Positions 39,901-54,900 of a stretch of DNA of 64,000 bases are shown here, in pieces. A program made the translations under genes and the position numbers. Numbering within the stretch: position 1 is the first letter of the stretch; each line of letters begins with the position of its first letter. The notes beneath the pieces were generated by a model, which was given only the letters and a program-made list of their open reading frames with translations, did no database searches and was not told the origin of the DNA. The DNA is taken from contig JAFGGS010000016.1 in NCBI GenBank assembly GCA_016930415.1, positions 275,340 to 339,339 of the forward strand, written 5' to 3'. Origin of the DNA: Candidatus Woesearchaeota archaeon (lineage in GTDB: Archaea > Nanobdellota > Nanobdellia > Woesearchaeales > SM23-78).

Positions 39901-42900
39901 GCCACTGTCTACAACAGCACAGGAGGACTGGTCACGCCGCAGTTCATAGTAGACTCAGACCCAGCATCATCAACCTATCCGCTGCTAAGCGTGGCCGGCG
40001 CAGTCAACCACTCAGGAGTCAGCCTTTGCAGCAACACGTTCATAGTCGCATACAACAACGACACAGGAGATGCGTCATACAAGCAATACTATGTTAACGG
40101 AACCGACTGGAACGGAGTATGCCATAAGAACAGCCCGTCAACAGTCCCGACTGACATAAGATGCGATGGAAGCACCAATTGCAACATAGTGGTCACTGGG
40201 AGCGTAGTCATCAACAGCACAGGATCGACAGACCCTGACGGCGACAACATCACATACCACATAGAAGCATGGCTGCAGAACGTCAGCTCCGCAGAGCATA
40301 CGACAGACTTGTCATTCAACAGCACAATACCCTCAATCAGCTATGATTCCTACAGTTCCAGCAGTATAAGCGCAAGCACAACGCTCTCATGGGCTCACAC
40401 AATTGGCGGCGGAAGCAACAGGCTCTTAGTAGTCGGTGTTGCTGCAGAAGACGCCACCTCGGCGCAGACTGATGTCACAGGAGTCACCTACAACAGCGTC
40501 GCGATGATGCCTCTCAACGAGGAGGTCACAGGATCATCTTATTACGAGAACGTAGAACTGTGGTACATGCTAGAATCAGACCTGCCTGCAGCAGGCAGCC
40601 ACACAATCCAGGTGACAATTGGAGGGAACGCAGAGGATATAATAGGAGGGGCAGTCTCGCTCTCAGGAGTAGCGCAGCAAGCGCCAGAAGCCAACACCAC
40701 CAATGAAGACAATCAGGCAGGAAACGCCTACATCTACACTAGCATAACAACGTTGACCGACAATGCCTGGCTTGTGGACGTCGTAGGAAGCGGCAACGCA
40801 ATAGGAGGCTTCACTACAGCAACCACAGGGCAAACCGAAAGATGGGATACAGTTGCAGCAAGCTCAAGGGGCGCGATGAGCACAAAGGAGGTGTCAACCG
40901 CAGGCCTCACCTGGATGAATTGGACTGCTGCAGGATCAAACAGGATAACGCACGCAGTGGCGGCATTCGCACCTACTGCAGTAGACGTGAATAGCAGCTA
41001 CACGACTTATCCTGACGCAGACGGAGACTATGACCAGGTCGAGGATGTGACCGTCACTATAGAGGTCGACAGCTACGATCCGAGCGGAAGCTATGCTGAA
41101 TCATCGCTTTATCCGGATGTCCAACTAGAGCTGTATAACGGCAGCAGCTGGGTAAGCGTAGGACTGTTCGGGCTAAACAACACATACCTCGGAGACAGCC
41201 TGGATACAACCAACAGAATATTCAAGCTCAATACAACGCAGGCAAGCGTACTGGCCTCGTGGGCGACTTCATCCAACCAAGATGCAAGGATAAGAGGCGT
41301 GAACCTGGATTACTCAGGCGCATCCAGCCAGGACCAGATAAACATAACCACTGTGTGGGTGAACGTGACTGGTAGGAGATGGACAGAGATAGGCAACCAT
41401 ACCGAGACGACCGCGTTCACGTGGAACACGCAAAACATAACAGACCAGACCTGTGTGGACCTTCGAAGCAGGGCGATAGACTACGACGGGTCAGCCACGT
41501 TCAGCAGCTATTACACGAAGGGAGCCTGCATGAACCTAAGCGCCTTCCCGCCACCCCTGCTAAGCAACATCCAATGCTTCAGGACAGGGACTGGGTGGAC
41601 CGCCTGCAGCAACATATTGTTCGGGAGCACGATGGAGCAGGTCAGGGCAACCTGCACTTCCCAGATGGGGGGAAACATCACCAATGTCTCATTCAGCCTC
41701 TCAAACTCCCAGGACGCACACACCTACTTTGACGTCACTGCAACCACGAATTCATCAAGCGTCTGGACTTATGACATACCTGACCTCACCATCAGGGACT
41801 CAGGGAACTTCAACCTGCACGTGACCTGCAGGGAGAACCCGACGACAGAGGAAAACGTCGACTGGTGGATACCTTTCGGAACTCTCTCGGCCCAGATGAA
41901 CTATCCGACGACGCACATCAATGTCACCAGGAACCGGCTCTTCAACTGGTCATCCAATATCACCTGCAGCGGAGGGGAGTGCGGATGGATGAATGCGACC
42001 CTGGATCCGATCGAGGATTGGTGGAGCACCAATTACGGCTACAGGAGCATGATAAACGTGACGAACAACGACGGCTCCACAGCCCTCCAAGCAGGCCACA
42101 CAGTAAACTTCACGCTGAACCATTCGGGGCTTGTCAGCCAAGGAAAATCCCTGTCAAGCGGGAACGACGTGAGAGTCACTTACTACAACGGGACGAGCCA
42201 TGTCGAGATAGACAGGATAAACCTCAGTGCGTGGAACACAGCGACCACAGTGATTGCGTTCAGGCTTCAGGAAAGCCTCCCTGCATCCTCTGTAGGGGCC
42301 AATTACACAGTGTATTACGGGAATGGAGGCGCGGGAAGCCCGCCGCAGGACCCTTCAGGAGTATACTTCATATACGACCAGTTCAATGATTCATCTATAG
42401 GCAGCGATTGGTCCACTGCAGACAATGACCTTGTAGCAGGCACGAGTTTTGCGGAAGGGAACGATTACCTGCAGATAGACGCTGGAGGAGCAGACACCTG
42501 GACCGGCAACGACGAGTTCGGTGCAGTGTATCAGCAGATAACAGGGGACTTCGACGCGTATGCAAGGATAAACTACCAGGAAGCAGCGGATCCTTGGGCC
42601 AAGGCAGGCATCATGGCAAGGAACGACATGACCACCCCGGCTTCGTCGACTGGATACGTATTCATGGCCGAGACCCCAGGGAACGATTTCTCTTTCCAAC
42701 GGGATTCCAACAACAACGGATACCTAGACGCCAACACGCAAGGAGGAGCCACCACATATCCTGGGTGGGTGAGGCTTAGGAAGGTCGGAACAAGTTTCAC
42801 AGGATACTATGCAACAACCAATCCGGAGTCAGGAGGAACCTGGAACACAATCGCGAGTGCCACGATAACGTCCACCCTGACAACCCAAGACATAGGCCTC

Positions 42901-45900
42901 GCAGTGACGTCGCATGCAGGCACGACCCTAAGCAACGTAACTTTCGAGTTCATCAAAGTGACGCTGGTGATAGGGACTTCCCCTACAGCGCAGCTAGGGG
43001 AGGAAGAGACTTCAGGGAAAGGAGTCATACCCATGTATAGCGGGATGCCGTTCTACACAGATACAGCGAACCCGATGGTCGCAGCCAACAACTCCTGCCT
43101 ATTCAACATGACCAGCGGAGGAGTATGCACGACTGAATGGGATGTGAACGCGACCGGGAGCGCCGGCAGCACCTGGACCTTCTACGCCCAATACGAGTCG
43201 CTCAACTACTCAACCAACATGAGCGTCAAGAACACCACCCTGATAAACATCACGATAATAAGCAACCAGGCGCCATCCATGGTTTTCGTCAACATAAGCC
43301 CCAGCAAGCCAGGGCCAAGCACACCTCTCAACTGCACGTTCAGAGTGCACGACTCAAGCTACAACGACCCCTTGCTCGCGAACATCTCATGGTACGAGTC
43401 AGGCACGCTCAGATACAGCACCATATGGAGCGTCGTGAACGGCCAGACCACAGTCCACACGCTCTCTCCTGGAAACACGACAGCCGGCGAGACCTGGTGG
43501 TGCGGAGTGACCCCGAGCGACCACGAGCTTACAGGCAACCAATCCAATAGCACAAGCGTACTCGTCCTTGCCTCAGAGCCCCCTGTCATAAATAGCATCC
43601 AATGCCAGGAGAGCGGCGGGAGCTGGTCTTCCTGCAGCAACGTGCTCTTCAATGACAACCTGACCGGCGTGCGGGCGCAGTGCACAGACCCGGACGGCTA
43701 TGTCCTGAACGCGACCTTCAGGCTTGACAACGTCTTTGACAGCACGACGCTCTTCAGCAACTTCACGTCCGACAACAGCAGCTATCCAGGATACTGGTAC
43801 TTCAACAACACAGATACAGTGATAAGGGATTCAGGGCTGTTCACCCTGAACGTGACCTGTTGGGACAATTCGACGACGCCAGGGACGGGAAGCACTAACT
43901 GGACGATTCCCTGGGGGACGATAACAGGCAACCTCATAAATCCCGGCAGCGACGTGAACGTGACCCAGGACAAATACTTCAACTTCACGGCCAGGATCAC
44001 CTGCAGCGGGGGAGAGTGCGGATACATCAACGCGACGCTCGACCCGTCCAACTGGTGGAACGAGTCATTCTGGTACAGGCAGTCGATAAACCTGACAGAG
44101 AATTCAGGGAACACGCTTACAGACTACCAGTTCGCGGTGACCCTGAACACGGCGACGCCTATAAGCCAAGGCCATATGAGGAGCGATTGCGGAGACTTAA
44201 GGTTTGTGAACGGATCAGGCACGATGCTGAGCTACTGGATTGAGTCAGGCTGCAACTCAGCGAACACGCTAGTCTGGGTGAAGCATAGCCTGGCAGCTAG
44301 CAGCAGCCAGCTCATATACGCGTACTACGGGAACTCGACAGTATTGAACGCAAGCAACGCCACAGCGACGCTGTTCATCTACGAGGACATGACGACCGCA
44401 CCAACAGGCACGATGACCGGGTCGGCATGGTATGACAGCGGCAACGGACGGGTGGAGCTCACGAACACAGGAGGGAACCTGCTAGGATACCTATACTACC
44501 TCCAGAATCCAGGTCCTGGATTCTACGGAAGGTATGAGACTTGGGCAGGAGGAGGAAGCGGAGCGGACTCCACCTGGTTCGGAGTGCACGACACATCAGT
44601 ATCATCAGGAAGGGAGGACATCGTGAACGGCGGATACCACTTCACGGTCGACGAATGGCAGGACAGGGTGGCGTTCACCAAGAGCACTGTTGACAACGGC
44701 GCACCAATCGCATACTGGGGATCATCAACCCTTGACAACTCTCAGTGGCATAACTTCACGGTGTACTTCTACAATAGCGGGGCCAGCGCAAACGCACTCA
44801 TCTACTACGACCAAGTCTTGAGGGTCAACGGAACCGACAACTCGCCGCAGTCGACTGCAGGCAACTACTTCTTCGTCGGAGGAAGGACAGGAGGTTCCAC
44901 GAACTACCACTACGTGAGGAACATAAGAGTGATGAAATACGTCAACCCGCAGCCGACTGCAACACTCGGCACTGAGATCTCACAGACGAAAGGCATAATC
45001 CCGATGCACACAGGAGACCCATTCTACACGATAACCGCGAACCCGATGTACGCCGCCAACAACAGCTGCCTCACAGACATGAGAGGGGGAGATAGCTGCG
45101 ACACGACCTGGGTCGTCAACGCGACAGGCATCACAGGGGTGCCTTGGGAGTTCTTCGTGACATACAGCTCGATGAACTACTCAGATTACGGGGTCTCTAA
45201 CGTCACGAAGAAGATAAACATCACCATAACCGCCAACATGGCGCCCAACGTATCATACATATTCCTGAACCCAGAGTATCCGTTGCCAAACGAGGACCTG
45301 TACTGCAACTTCACGATCTACGACCCCAACTTCTTCGACACCCTGAGGGCCAACGTTAGCTGGTATCGCGGAACGACGCTGATGCACTCCCAGATAGTGA
45401 GCGCATCGAACGGCGTCGAGACGTACGGGATGCTCGGGTACGGCAACACGTCGCTATACGACGTATGGCACTGCGGAGTGAAGCCCTACGACGAGGACAC
45501 GTCAGGACTCCAGGTGAACTCGTCCAACGTGACCATAGACCTCACCAAGCCCCCGTCTATCCACGAGATACAATGCCAGAGGAACAACGCGACGTGGACT
45601 GGGTGCGGGAACATCACGTTCTACGACAACATCACAGGCATAAGGGTGAACTGCACGACAGATTACATGCCGATAAAGAACATGACAGTCAACATCACTA
45701 ACATCCCGGACGCGTACACGTTCTTCACCAACACCACGACCACAAACATAAGCCACTGGTGGTACGTCAACAAGACCCTGCTCATCAACAACTCAGGGAC
45801 GTACACGATCGGAGCGGTGTGCATGAACAACGAGTCAGGCATGGATGATTACTCAGTCTCATGGACAGTTCCTTGGGGGCACTTCGTAGTGACCCAGATA

Positions 45901-48900
45901 GACCCTGACTCCAACAGGGACGTCGAGCAGTACAGGTTCTTCACATACACAGTAAACATTAGCTGCGTCGGAGGAGAGTGCGGCGACGTCGAGGCAATAC
46001 TCGACCCGCGAGAAGATTCCGGAGAGGTATCTGAAGATATATCAGGAGAGATGTCGGGAGAGGTGTCTAGAGGAATCTCATACCTGCAGCCCCAATCGAC
46101 TCAATCCAGGCCAATAAATGGCAAGAAGCTCGGAAACCCAGAGTACCCGCATGGACTAGTCACAATCAACCCGGAGAAGCCAGTCTATGAACCTGGAGAG
46201 CGCGTGAAGCTGGCGGCAGTCGCCCTTGACAGTAAGGGAGACTTCGCGCCTGATGAAAAGCTGACATTGAGCATAGCCAGGCCTGACAAGAAGAAGGACA
46301 CGTTCGTGCTTGACCGAAGGCACGAGACCAAGCCAGGGCTTTACGAGACAGTATACCTGCCTGCCATGCAGGAAGGAACATACACAGTGACCGTCTCTTC
46401 AGATGGAAGGGTCAAGGACAGCACACAGACAACATTCGTGGTCAGCGACGACAGCCAGGATTATCCGTTCTACATCATAAGGGATGCGCCAGTAACCATA
46501 GACCCTTGGAGAGAGCATTTCAGGGCTAGCATAAGGATAGCTGCGAGAGATCCCGCGTCAAAGGCGGAAAACATCTTGTTGACGGAGAGGATCCCGCCCG
46601 ATTGGGAGATTATAGACCCGCAAGGCGCATACGTCTGGGAGTCAGAGGATTGGAAGGAGCTCGTGTGGACCATACGATTGCCTGGATTGACTGGGGAGGA
46701 CGCGCTAGCAGGATATACTGCAAGTATCCCGTTGGTATCCCCCAACAGATACGGACTGAAGGCTTCAGTGGCAAGCGGCGGAAGGACATATGACGAAGCC
46801 AGGCAATGGATGGTCGCGATCGACCCGACAGCCTATTACGTGGCGTATGCAGACACGACGAGCACATACAGCAGCGGCGGAGGATCAGCGACAGATGGAG
46901 GAAGCTACGCCAATACGGACGTGGCTGACTGCTCGGGAGGAACATGCACCCAGTCTAATTCGTGGGTGACCGGTCGAATAAACTTCAACAACGTAGAGCC
47001 CTACAACTGCATGGTCAACTCGACCTTGTCATTCAACGTGAGCAGCCTGAAGGCAATCTACATGCAGAACGTGACCATAACCTGGAACGGTTGCTGGCAT
47101 GGCACAGAGTCACTTGCAGCCAGCAGCTGCACAGGCACGTCCAACCCTGACTTCTACGACGGATCAGGAGGAGGAAGCTTCGACATGCTTATACAAAACG
47201 GCACTAGCTGGAGCAAGCTCGATTGCGTCAACACAGTAGGAAGCGAATGCGGAGCAGGAAGCATAATACCACTAGGTTCTGAAGGCGTATCGCCCTCCTG
47301 GGGAGACGCAGACACGTACCACACGTACAGGTACACTATCAAAGGGATAAACTCTACCTATCTCCAAAACAACAACCAGACGATAAACATAATGTGGAGG
47401 ATGTGGGGAGACGGCACTTGCGGAGACACCGACAGCGAGGACGACATACAGATGGCCATAGACTACGCCAATCTCAGCGTCGAATGGGCATACCTGACGA
47501 AGAGCGGCATGATATCAACAATCGCAGGCACAGAACCCTTCTACACGACAAGCCCCAACCCGCAGGACAAGGGAGACGTGAGCTGCCTATCAGACATGAT
47601 ATCGGGCAAGACCTGCACTGTCACATGGTCAGTCAACGCCTCAGGAGGCATAAACACGACTCACGAGTTCTACGTGATAGCCAACGTGACACAATACCCC
47701 TTATACGTCAACAACAGCGAATCGACTCATATATACATTACTATAAGGGACACCTCAGGGGTTCCGCCAGTGACGACCCTTGTATCCCCCGCCCACAACT
47801 CAGCGGTCGCGAACACAACAGTCGTATTCAACTGCTCAGCTACAGACAACAATGGCCTGGTAAATGCGACTCTTTACGGCAACTTCAGCGGGACGTGGTC
47901 ATCCGACGGGACCAACCCCTTCGGAGGCACCAGCAACAGCACAACCTTCAGCAGAACGCTAAGTGAAGGCACGTACATCTGGAATTGCCTAGCGTACGAC
48001 GACGATGGCAACTACGATTGGGGCAACAGCAATTACACAGTGACTGTCGACGTCACCAAACCTAACATAACCTTGGTCAACCTTGCGCCCGGCCAGGAGA
48101 TAACCAGCGGAAGCATACAGTTCAACTTCACGGCAAGAGACAACCTCGACCCTACATTGACATGTAACCTGACAGTGGACGGCGCATTCAACAACACGAA
48201 CATGCCGGCCACGAACGGGGCCTTGACATCAAGCCTGGTCACGGGGCTGGCCCAAGGGACACATTGGTGGAACGTGACCTGCTGGGACGACGCTGGAAAC
48301 ACCAATGTAAGCGAGAACAGGAACTTCACCATAGTAGATCTCCCACCGACAGTCGTCCTGAACACGCCAAACATGTACTCCCAGAACTATCCAGTCATAT
48401 CGCTATCATACACGCCGAATGACAACAATGGGATCGTGAACGCGACGATCTACATCGACAGCCAGATCAACCAGAGCGAGACAGCAGTAGACAACGGCGA
48501 GCCAAATGAGTTCGACGTGTACGGCCTCACAGAAGGATGGCATAACTGGACCGTGAACGTGACTGACGTGAGCAACCTATCGGCTCAAGCGCCCTGGATA
48601 TGGTTCATAATAGACTTCACCCCGCCGCAGATCAACGTGTACGCCCCTGCCAACAAGACCACTACCAACAATACGGACCTGTTCAACTTCTCAGTCACAG
48701 ACAACCTCCACACCAACGCGTATTGCAACATAACTATAAACGGAGTGGTATGGGATGTGAATTTCCAGGTCCAGAACGGGACTAACGTGTCCAGGACGAT
48801 AAGCAACATCCCTGACGGCAACAACTACTGGAACATCACCTGCTGGGACAACGCGAGCAACAGGAACACTAGTGAGACGAGACTGCTCAACATAAGCGCT

Positions 48901-51900
48901 CCTCCATACGTCACCCTGGACTACCCGCCGCCGAACTATACTCAGGCCGGAAGCACGCTAATGTTATACTACACTCCAAGCGACAACACCAACGTGACCA
49001 ACTGTACCCTGATAATAAACGGCGCGAACAACCAGACGAACGACACCATAATCAACAACCAGCAGCACAACTTCACGCTGACAGGCCTCACTCAGGCAGA
49101 GTACAACTGGACCGTGAACTGCTCAGACAATCTGGGACTGTACTACGCGCCCGAGCAAAGAAAGTTCATAATAGACTCGCAAGAGCCGAGCATCATGCTC
49201 AACGCGCCGGCGCCGAACCAGACAATAATCTCCAGGTGGATCAATTTCAACTTCACGGCGACAGATAACGTAGACCCAATCCTGATGTGCAATCTAACAA
49301 TTGACGGCACAGTCCGATGGATAAACGCCAATGCGCCTTCAGGGACCCCGGTAAACAACACCATAAACATAACGTTCGACGGCCTCCACTTCTGGAATGT
49401 CACTTGCTGGGATGATTCAGGAAACACCAATACCAGCCAGAACAGGAACTTCACGACCTCAAACCCGCCGGACATCACGCTCAACTACCCGCCAAACGGT
49501 TCATACGTGAACTATTGGCAGAACGTGACGTTCAACTACACCCCCTCTGACAGCGACGGCCTAGGCACTGCGTGGCTTATCATAAGCGGGACCAAGCAAG
49601 GCACTGACACCAGCCCTGACAACTATGTAGAGAACAAGATCACCCACAACTTCACGGCAGACGGAATCTACATCTGGACCGTGAACGTGACCGACACGAT
49701 AGGGCTTGAAGGAACAGCATCACCTGCCAGAACAATAATCGTTGACACTACCCCTCCCAACATAAGCATCATAACCCCATATGAGGGATACACAGCCAGT
49801 TGGAACAACGTCACATTCACCTTCAACGCAACAGACCTCTTAGATAGCGAAGTCGTGTGCAACGTATCCGTGGACGGCACGGCTTACTGGGACAATATCT
49901 CAGTAGAGAACACCACCAGCTTCACGTACTACTACGGCCTACGCGACGGAAACCACAACTGGTCTGTCTGGTGCATCGACAACGCGACCAACACGGCGAC
50001 CAGGCTTATAAACTTCACTGTGGACGCGCCACCTAACGTCACGCTCATATTCCCAAGCAACGGCTATAGAACCTACAACCAGACTATCAACTTCACGTAC
50101 ACTCCGGCCGACTTCTTCGGCTTCGACAACTGCTTGCTCTACCTGAACGGCGCTTACAGCAGGACAGACTATAATATAGAGAGGAACGTGATAAACAACT
50201 TCACCCTGGTAAGCATGAGCGAGGGTGACTACAACTGGACCGTGCTATGCACTGACGAGACTCCAGACAGCAACACGCACATGGCAGACTGGCAGAACTT
50301 CTCCATAGACATATCCGGGCCCACAATCTCGCTGGACGTGCCGAACGAGGGTGACTTCATAAACGACAACGACGTATACTTCAACTGGACCGCTACAGAC
50401 TACATAGGGACCCAGGTTAACTGCTCACTTTACATAGATGATGCCTTCAACAGCTCCCAGCAGCTTATCAGCGGGAGTAGCTTCAGCATAGTAGTGTACG
50501 ACCTGACTGAAGGCCCGCACAACTGGAGCGTGAACTGCTCAGACAACATCGGGAACTGGAGAGTCAGCGACATCAGGAACTTTACGATCAACGCGCCAGA
50601 CCTGTACATAAACACAAGCCTGTTGACATTCAACAACACCAACCCTGATCTTAACGAGCAGATAATGATAATAGCGAACGTCTCCAACATAGGAGGAGTG
50701 CCGGCGATGAACGCCTTCGTCGAGTTCTGGGACGGCGACCCCGGAGCCGGCGGGACGTATATAGGCAACGCTACCAAGAACGTGACCCAAGGGAACTTCA
50801 GCCTCTTCACAGTAAGCTGGACAATAACAGCAGGGCACCACACAATATACTTCCTCGCTGATCCATACCTGGCCTTGGTCGAACAGAACGACAGCAACAA
50901 CAACGCCACCATTAACATCTCGGTGCTCTCGGCCAACATCACAGCCCCGCCTAGCGGGAGCATGTTCAACGTAAGCTACGCTAATATCTCCTTCAACATG
51001 ACAGACTACACTGGAGGAAGCATCAACTACACCATATTCGTGAACGGCGCGGTCAACGCGACAGGATCGGCTACTGACCAGGATAACATGACAGTGCAGC
51101 TGTACTTCGCCACAGACGGCACGAAGACAATAATATTGCAAGCCAAGGATGGCCTTGGAAGGGCGAAGAACAGCACGCCAGCAACAATATACGTGGATAC
51201 CAGCGCCATGCCCATGCAGTTCATCACGCCGACCCCGCCAAACAACCATCTCCAGAGCACCACGAGCGTGATCATCAACGTGTCGCACTCAGAACCGAAC
51301 CCGGACGCCATCAAGCTATACTGGAACGGAGCCCTTAACATCTCGCAGAACTACTCAGGATCATACACTAACTTCACGCTAACAAGCCTAGGGGATGGGA
51401 TATACAATTACTACGTCTGGGCTAACGACACCTTTGGGTTCTCCAACCAGACAGAGACCAGGATATTAAGAGTAGACCTGAACCCTCCGATGATAATCCC
51501 ATTATCGCCGCTTGAGGACAGCACAGTGGCCAGCAACGCAGTCGAGTTCCTGTTCATGATAAACGACTCAAGCAGGTACGCGAACTGCAGCCTCTACATC
51601 AACGACACTTTCAACAAGTCGCTCTATAACATGCCGACCAACGCCAACGTCTTCTTCGCGCTGGAGATGGAGGACGGGGAGTACAGCTGGTACGTGAATT
51701 GCTCAGACGCTTTCAACAGGAGCAACGTATCTGACACAATCAACTTTACGGTGATGCAGTCGTATCCAGTATGGTCTAACATATGGTATGAGACCCATGA
51801 TTCAGACTGGGCAAACGAGACCGCGTACATAGACCTCGCCCCAGAGGATGACTTCACAGAGAACTTCAACAACTTCGAGCTTGACGCAGGAGACCTGTTC

Positions 51901-54900
51901 GCAGTGGTGAACGCGACGTCCCCGCTCATAGGAGGACTAGGAGGGATAATAACGCCGGGAACGCTGTGGTACAACGGGACATACCAGACAGAGGCGGTCC
52001 TGGCAGGATACCTCACCTGGAAAGTATACCTGACTAATGAGAGCGGAGACTACCTGATAGCACAGTACGGCGATGATAGCACGGGAGGAGTGGTGCTTGT
52101 AGACGACCCATTCCCGCAGTTCTCGCAGTCATCACAGAACGTGCCGACAGCCTGGATGGTAAAGCCTCTTGACAGGCTCAGGCTCGTCGTAGACATATAC
52201 AACGCAGACAGGCTCAACGAATACTATCATTACTGGGACGACAGGTCAGACTCCAGGATAGAGTTCGCGAACTTCATAGTAATAGGAGAAGTCAACGTGA
52301 CCATAGTAGAGCCTGCGAACAACATATCAACAGTTCCAGGAGAGATTTTCAACCAGACCTGTGAGGTAGATTGCCTTTATGGGACCTGCGTGAACACGTA
52401 CGTCTACGCCCAATACAACTCTACCCTGCCAATCAGCACCAACTGGACCAACATAAGCGGAAGCGGAAACCTGAAACTGAATAACGGAACGAACCCAGTC
52501 TTCCTGGGAAACATCAGCGCAGGCAAGACCAACGTCACGTTCGCGATCAACGGAACGACGGCCTCGATAAACAATGTGAGATGCTACGTCAAGACAGACT
52601 ACGATGACGACCTGAGCGACGAGACCAGAGAGATCGTGGTGAGCGACTTCGACGCGCCGACAGTCAACCTGAACTGGCCCACAGACAGGTCAGCCCACCC
52701 ACTCCAGAACATAACACTTAACTTCACAGTGACCGACAACGTGGCTCTCGCCAACTGCACGCTCTACTTCGACGGGACGTACAACCAGACCAAGTACTCC
52801 GCGAACCTCACCAATGGAGCGATCAACAACTTCACGCTGACGTACCTGACTGAGGGCAACCACACCTGGAACGTGACTTGCCAGGACACCAGCGGAAACA
52901 TAGGCAACTCCACTCAATGGATTTTCGTCATAGACAGGACTAGACCGGTCGTGACGCTTCTCCTGCCACCCGACACTGAGAGCCTAGTGGCCACAGCAGT
53001 GTATCTCAACTTCACAGTCACTGATAACATTGATGATTCGCTGACATGCAACCTCACGCTTGACGGCACAGTCATAAGGACTGCCTTCGAGGTGCAGAAT
53101 GCCAGCAACTCAAGCACGCTGGCAACAAGCCTCTCAGAAGGGACGCATTACTGGAACGTGACCTGCTGGGACAACGCGAGCAATATCCAGAACAGCAGCA
53201 CGTGGAGCTTCAGCACGTACGAAGCTCCAATCATAACCCTGATAAGGCCTGCCAACAACAACATAAGCAACAATCCCAACCAGACGCTCTTCTTCAACGT
53301 GAACGACTACACAGGCATCGAGAACTGCAGCCTGATACTGGACGGTGCGCTGAACCAGACAAAGTACAACTCTGAGATAACCAACAACGCGACCAACAAC
53401 TTCACGCTAACAGGGCTGAACGGGACATACTCCTGGGCCATCAGCTGCTACGACAACACGACAGTCCAAGCCCAGAACACCACCCAGACCTGGAACTTCA
53501 TAGTCGATATCGACCCGCCACAGCCAAGCATACTCACCTCCAGCGGGACCTGGTTCAACACTGCGACGCCCCAGATACAGTTCAACATCACAGACAACTA
53601 CGACCTGCTGATAAACTACACGCTGTACGCAAACGGGATTGAGAACATAAATGGAACAGTCGCCAACGCGAGTCTCGGAAGCCAAAATCTCAACACCTTG
53701 ACTCCGGATGGCGAGTACACCATAATCCTGCAGGGAAAAGACGACGCTAGCAACGTGCAGAACAGCTCAAACATCACGATATACGTGGACACGACCAAGC
53801 CATGGATCAACCTGAGCGCGCCCCCGCCCAACGAGAACTTCAACGCGACCTCTATACAGTTCAACTTCACAGCACACGACAACATGGCAGGATTCCTGAT
53901 ATGCAACTTCACCTTGAGCAACGGGATGAACGATCTCAACCTGAACCTGAGCAACGCAACGCTCCAGAGCATCAACAAGAGCGGGTTCGTGTCAGGGATA
54001 TACTACTGGAACGTGAGCTGCTACGACATAGCAGGCAACTGGAACACGAGCGCGACTTGGAACTTCACGATAAACACGCCAGACGTGACGATAACCTCCG
54101 CGAACATCACCTTCAACGAAAGCGAGTTCGAGGAAGGGAGGAACATCACAATCCACGCGAACGTCCAGAATATAGGGGGGGTTCCGGCCTACAATTTCAC
54201 AGTGCAGATCTGGCACGGGGACCCTGACGCGGGCGGAACGCAGATAAACGGCAACCTGACAATAACAAGCCTCGCTCCTAACGCCAACTACAGCGTGAGC
54301 GTGACCTACTCCCCGATAATAGGGCCGAACAACATATACGTCGCAGTAGACCCACCGACAGCAAGCAACGGAAGCATCTCAGAGGAGAACGAGAGCAACA
54401 ACAAGGCCAACAACACGTTCGAAGTCCCGCTCTACCACAAGTATGCAGGGAACATAACAGGCCTCATTGAGATCGAGAAGCAGAGCGTGAACCTGACATT
54501 ATACACTTGGAGCCCAGGAAATACCAGCGGAAGCCACATATTCGTCGCTGACCTGGAAGGAATAATCAACTTCCTAAGCCTACAAGCGATCGGCCGCGAC
54601 ACAACCAACCAGAGCACGGCAGACGACTTTGAAGAGATAGACACCGCCATAGGGAGCACAAACCTAAGCGACTCTATAAACAGGACGTACACGACTGCGG
54701 GCGCTCCAAAGGAGACCGGCATCATGAACATATACGGGTCAGACATACTTAACATCCCGCTAATCAACAGCTCAGCCAACACCACCTTCAAGACAGGCAT
54801 TCTCTGGGATGAAAGCGACGGAGGCCTAGAATACAACGGGACCCAGGATATCGTGTTCGTGAGCGAGACCAGCATAGGGAAGCAAGGAAGCAAAGGGATA

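Noticed and set aside
41560-54070. CRISPR or nucleotide-level tandem repeat / assembly collapse in the giant gene
   Set aside because: Repeats are protein-level and well diverged at the DNA level; no short identical repeats with spacers.
37165-54893. Numerous short ORFs on both strands within the giant gene
   Set aside because: Shadow ORFs; the 6018-aa frame has continuous domain structure.
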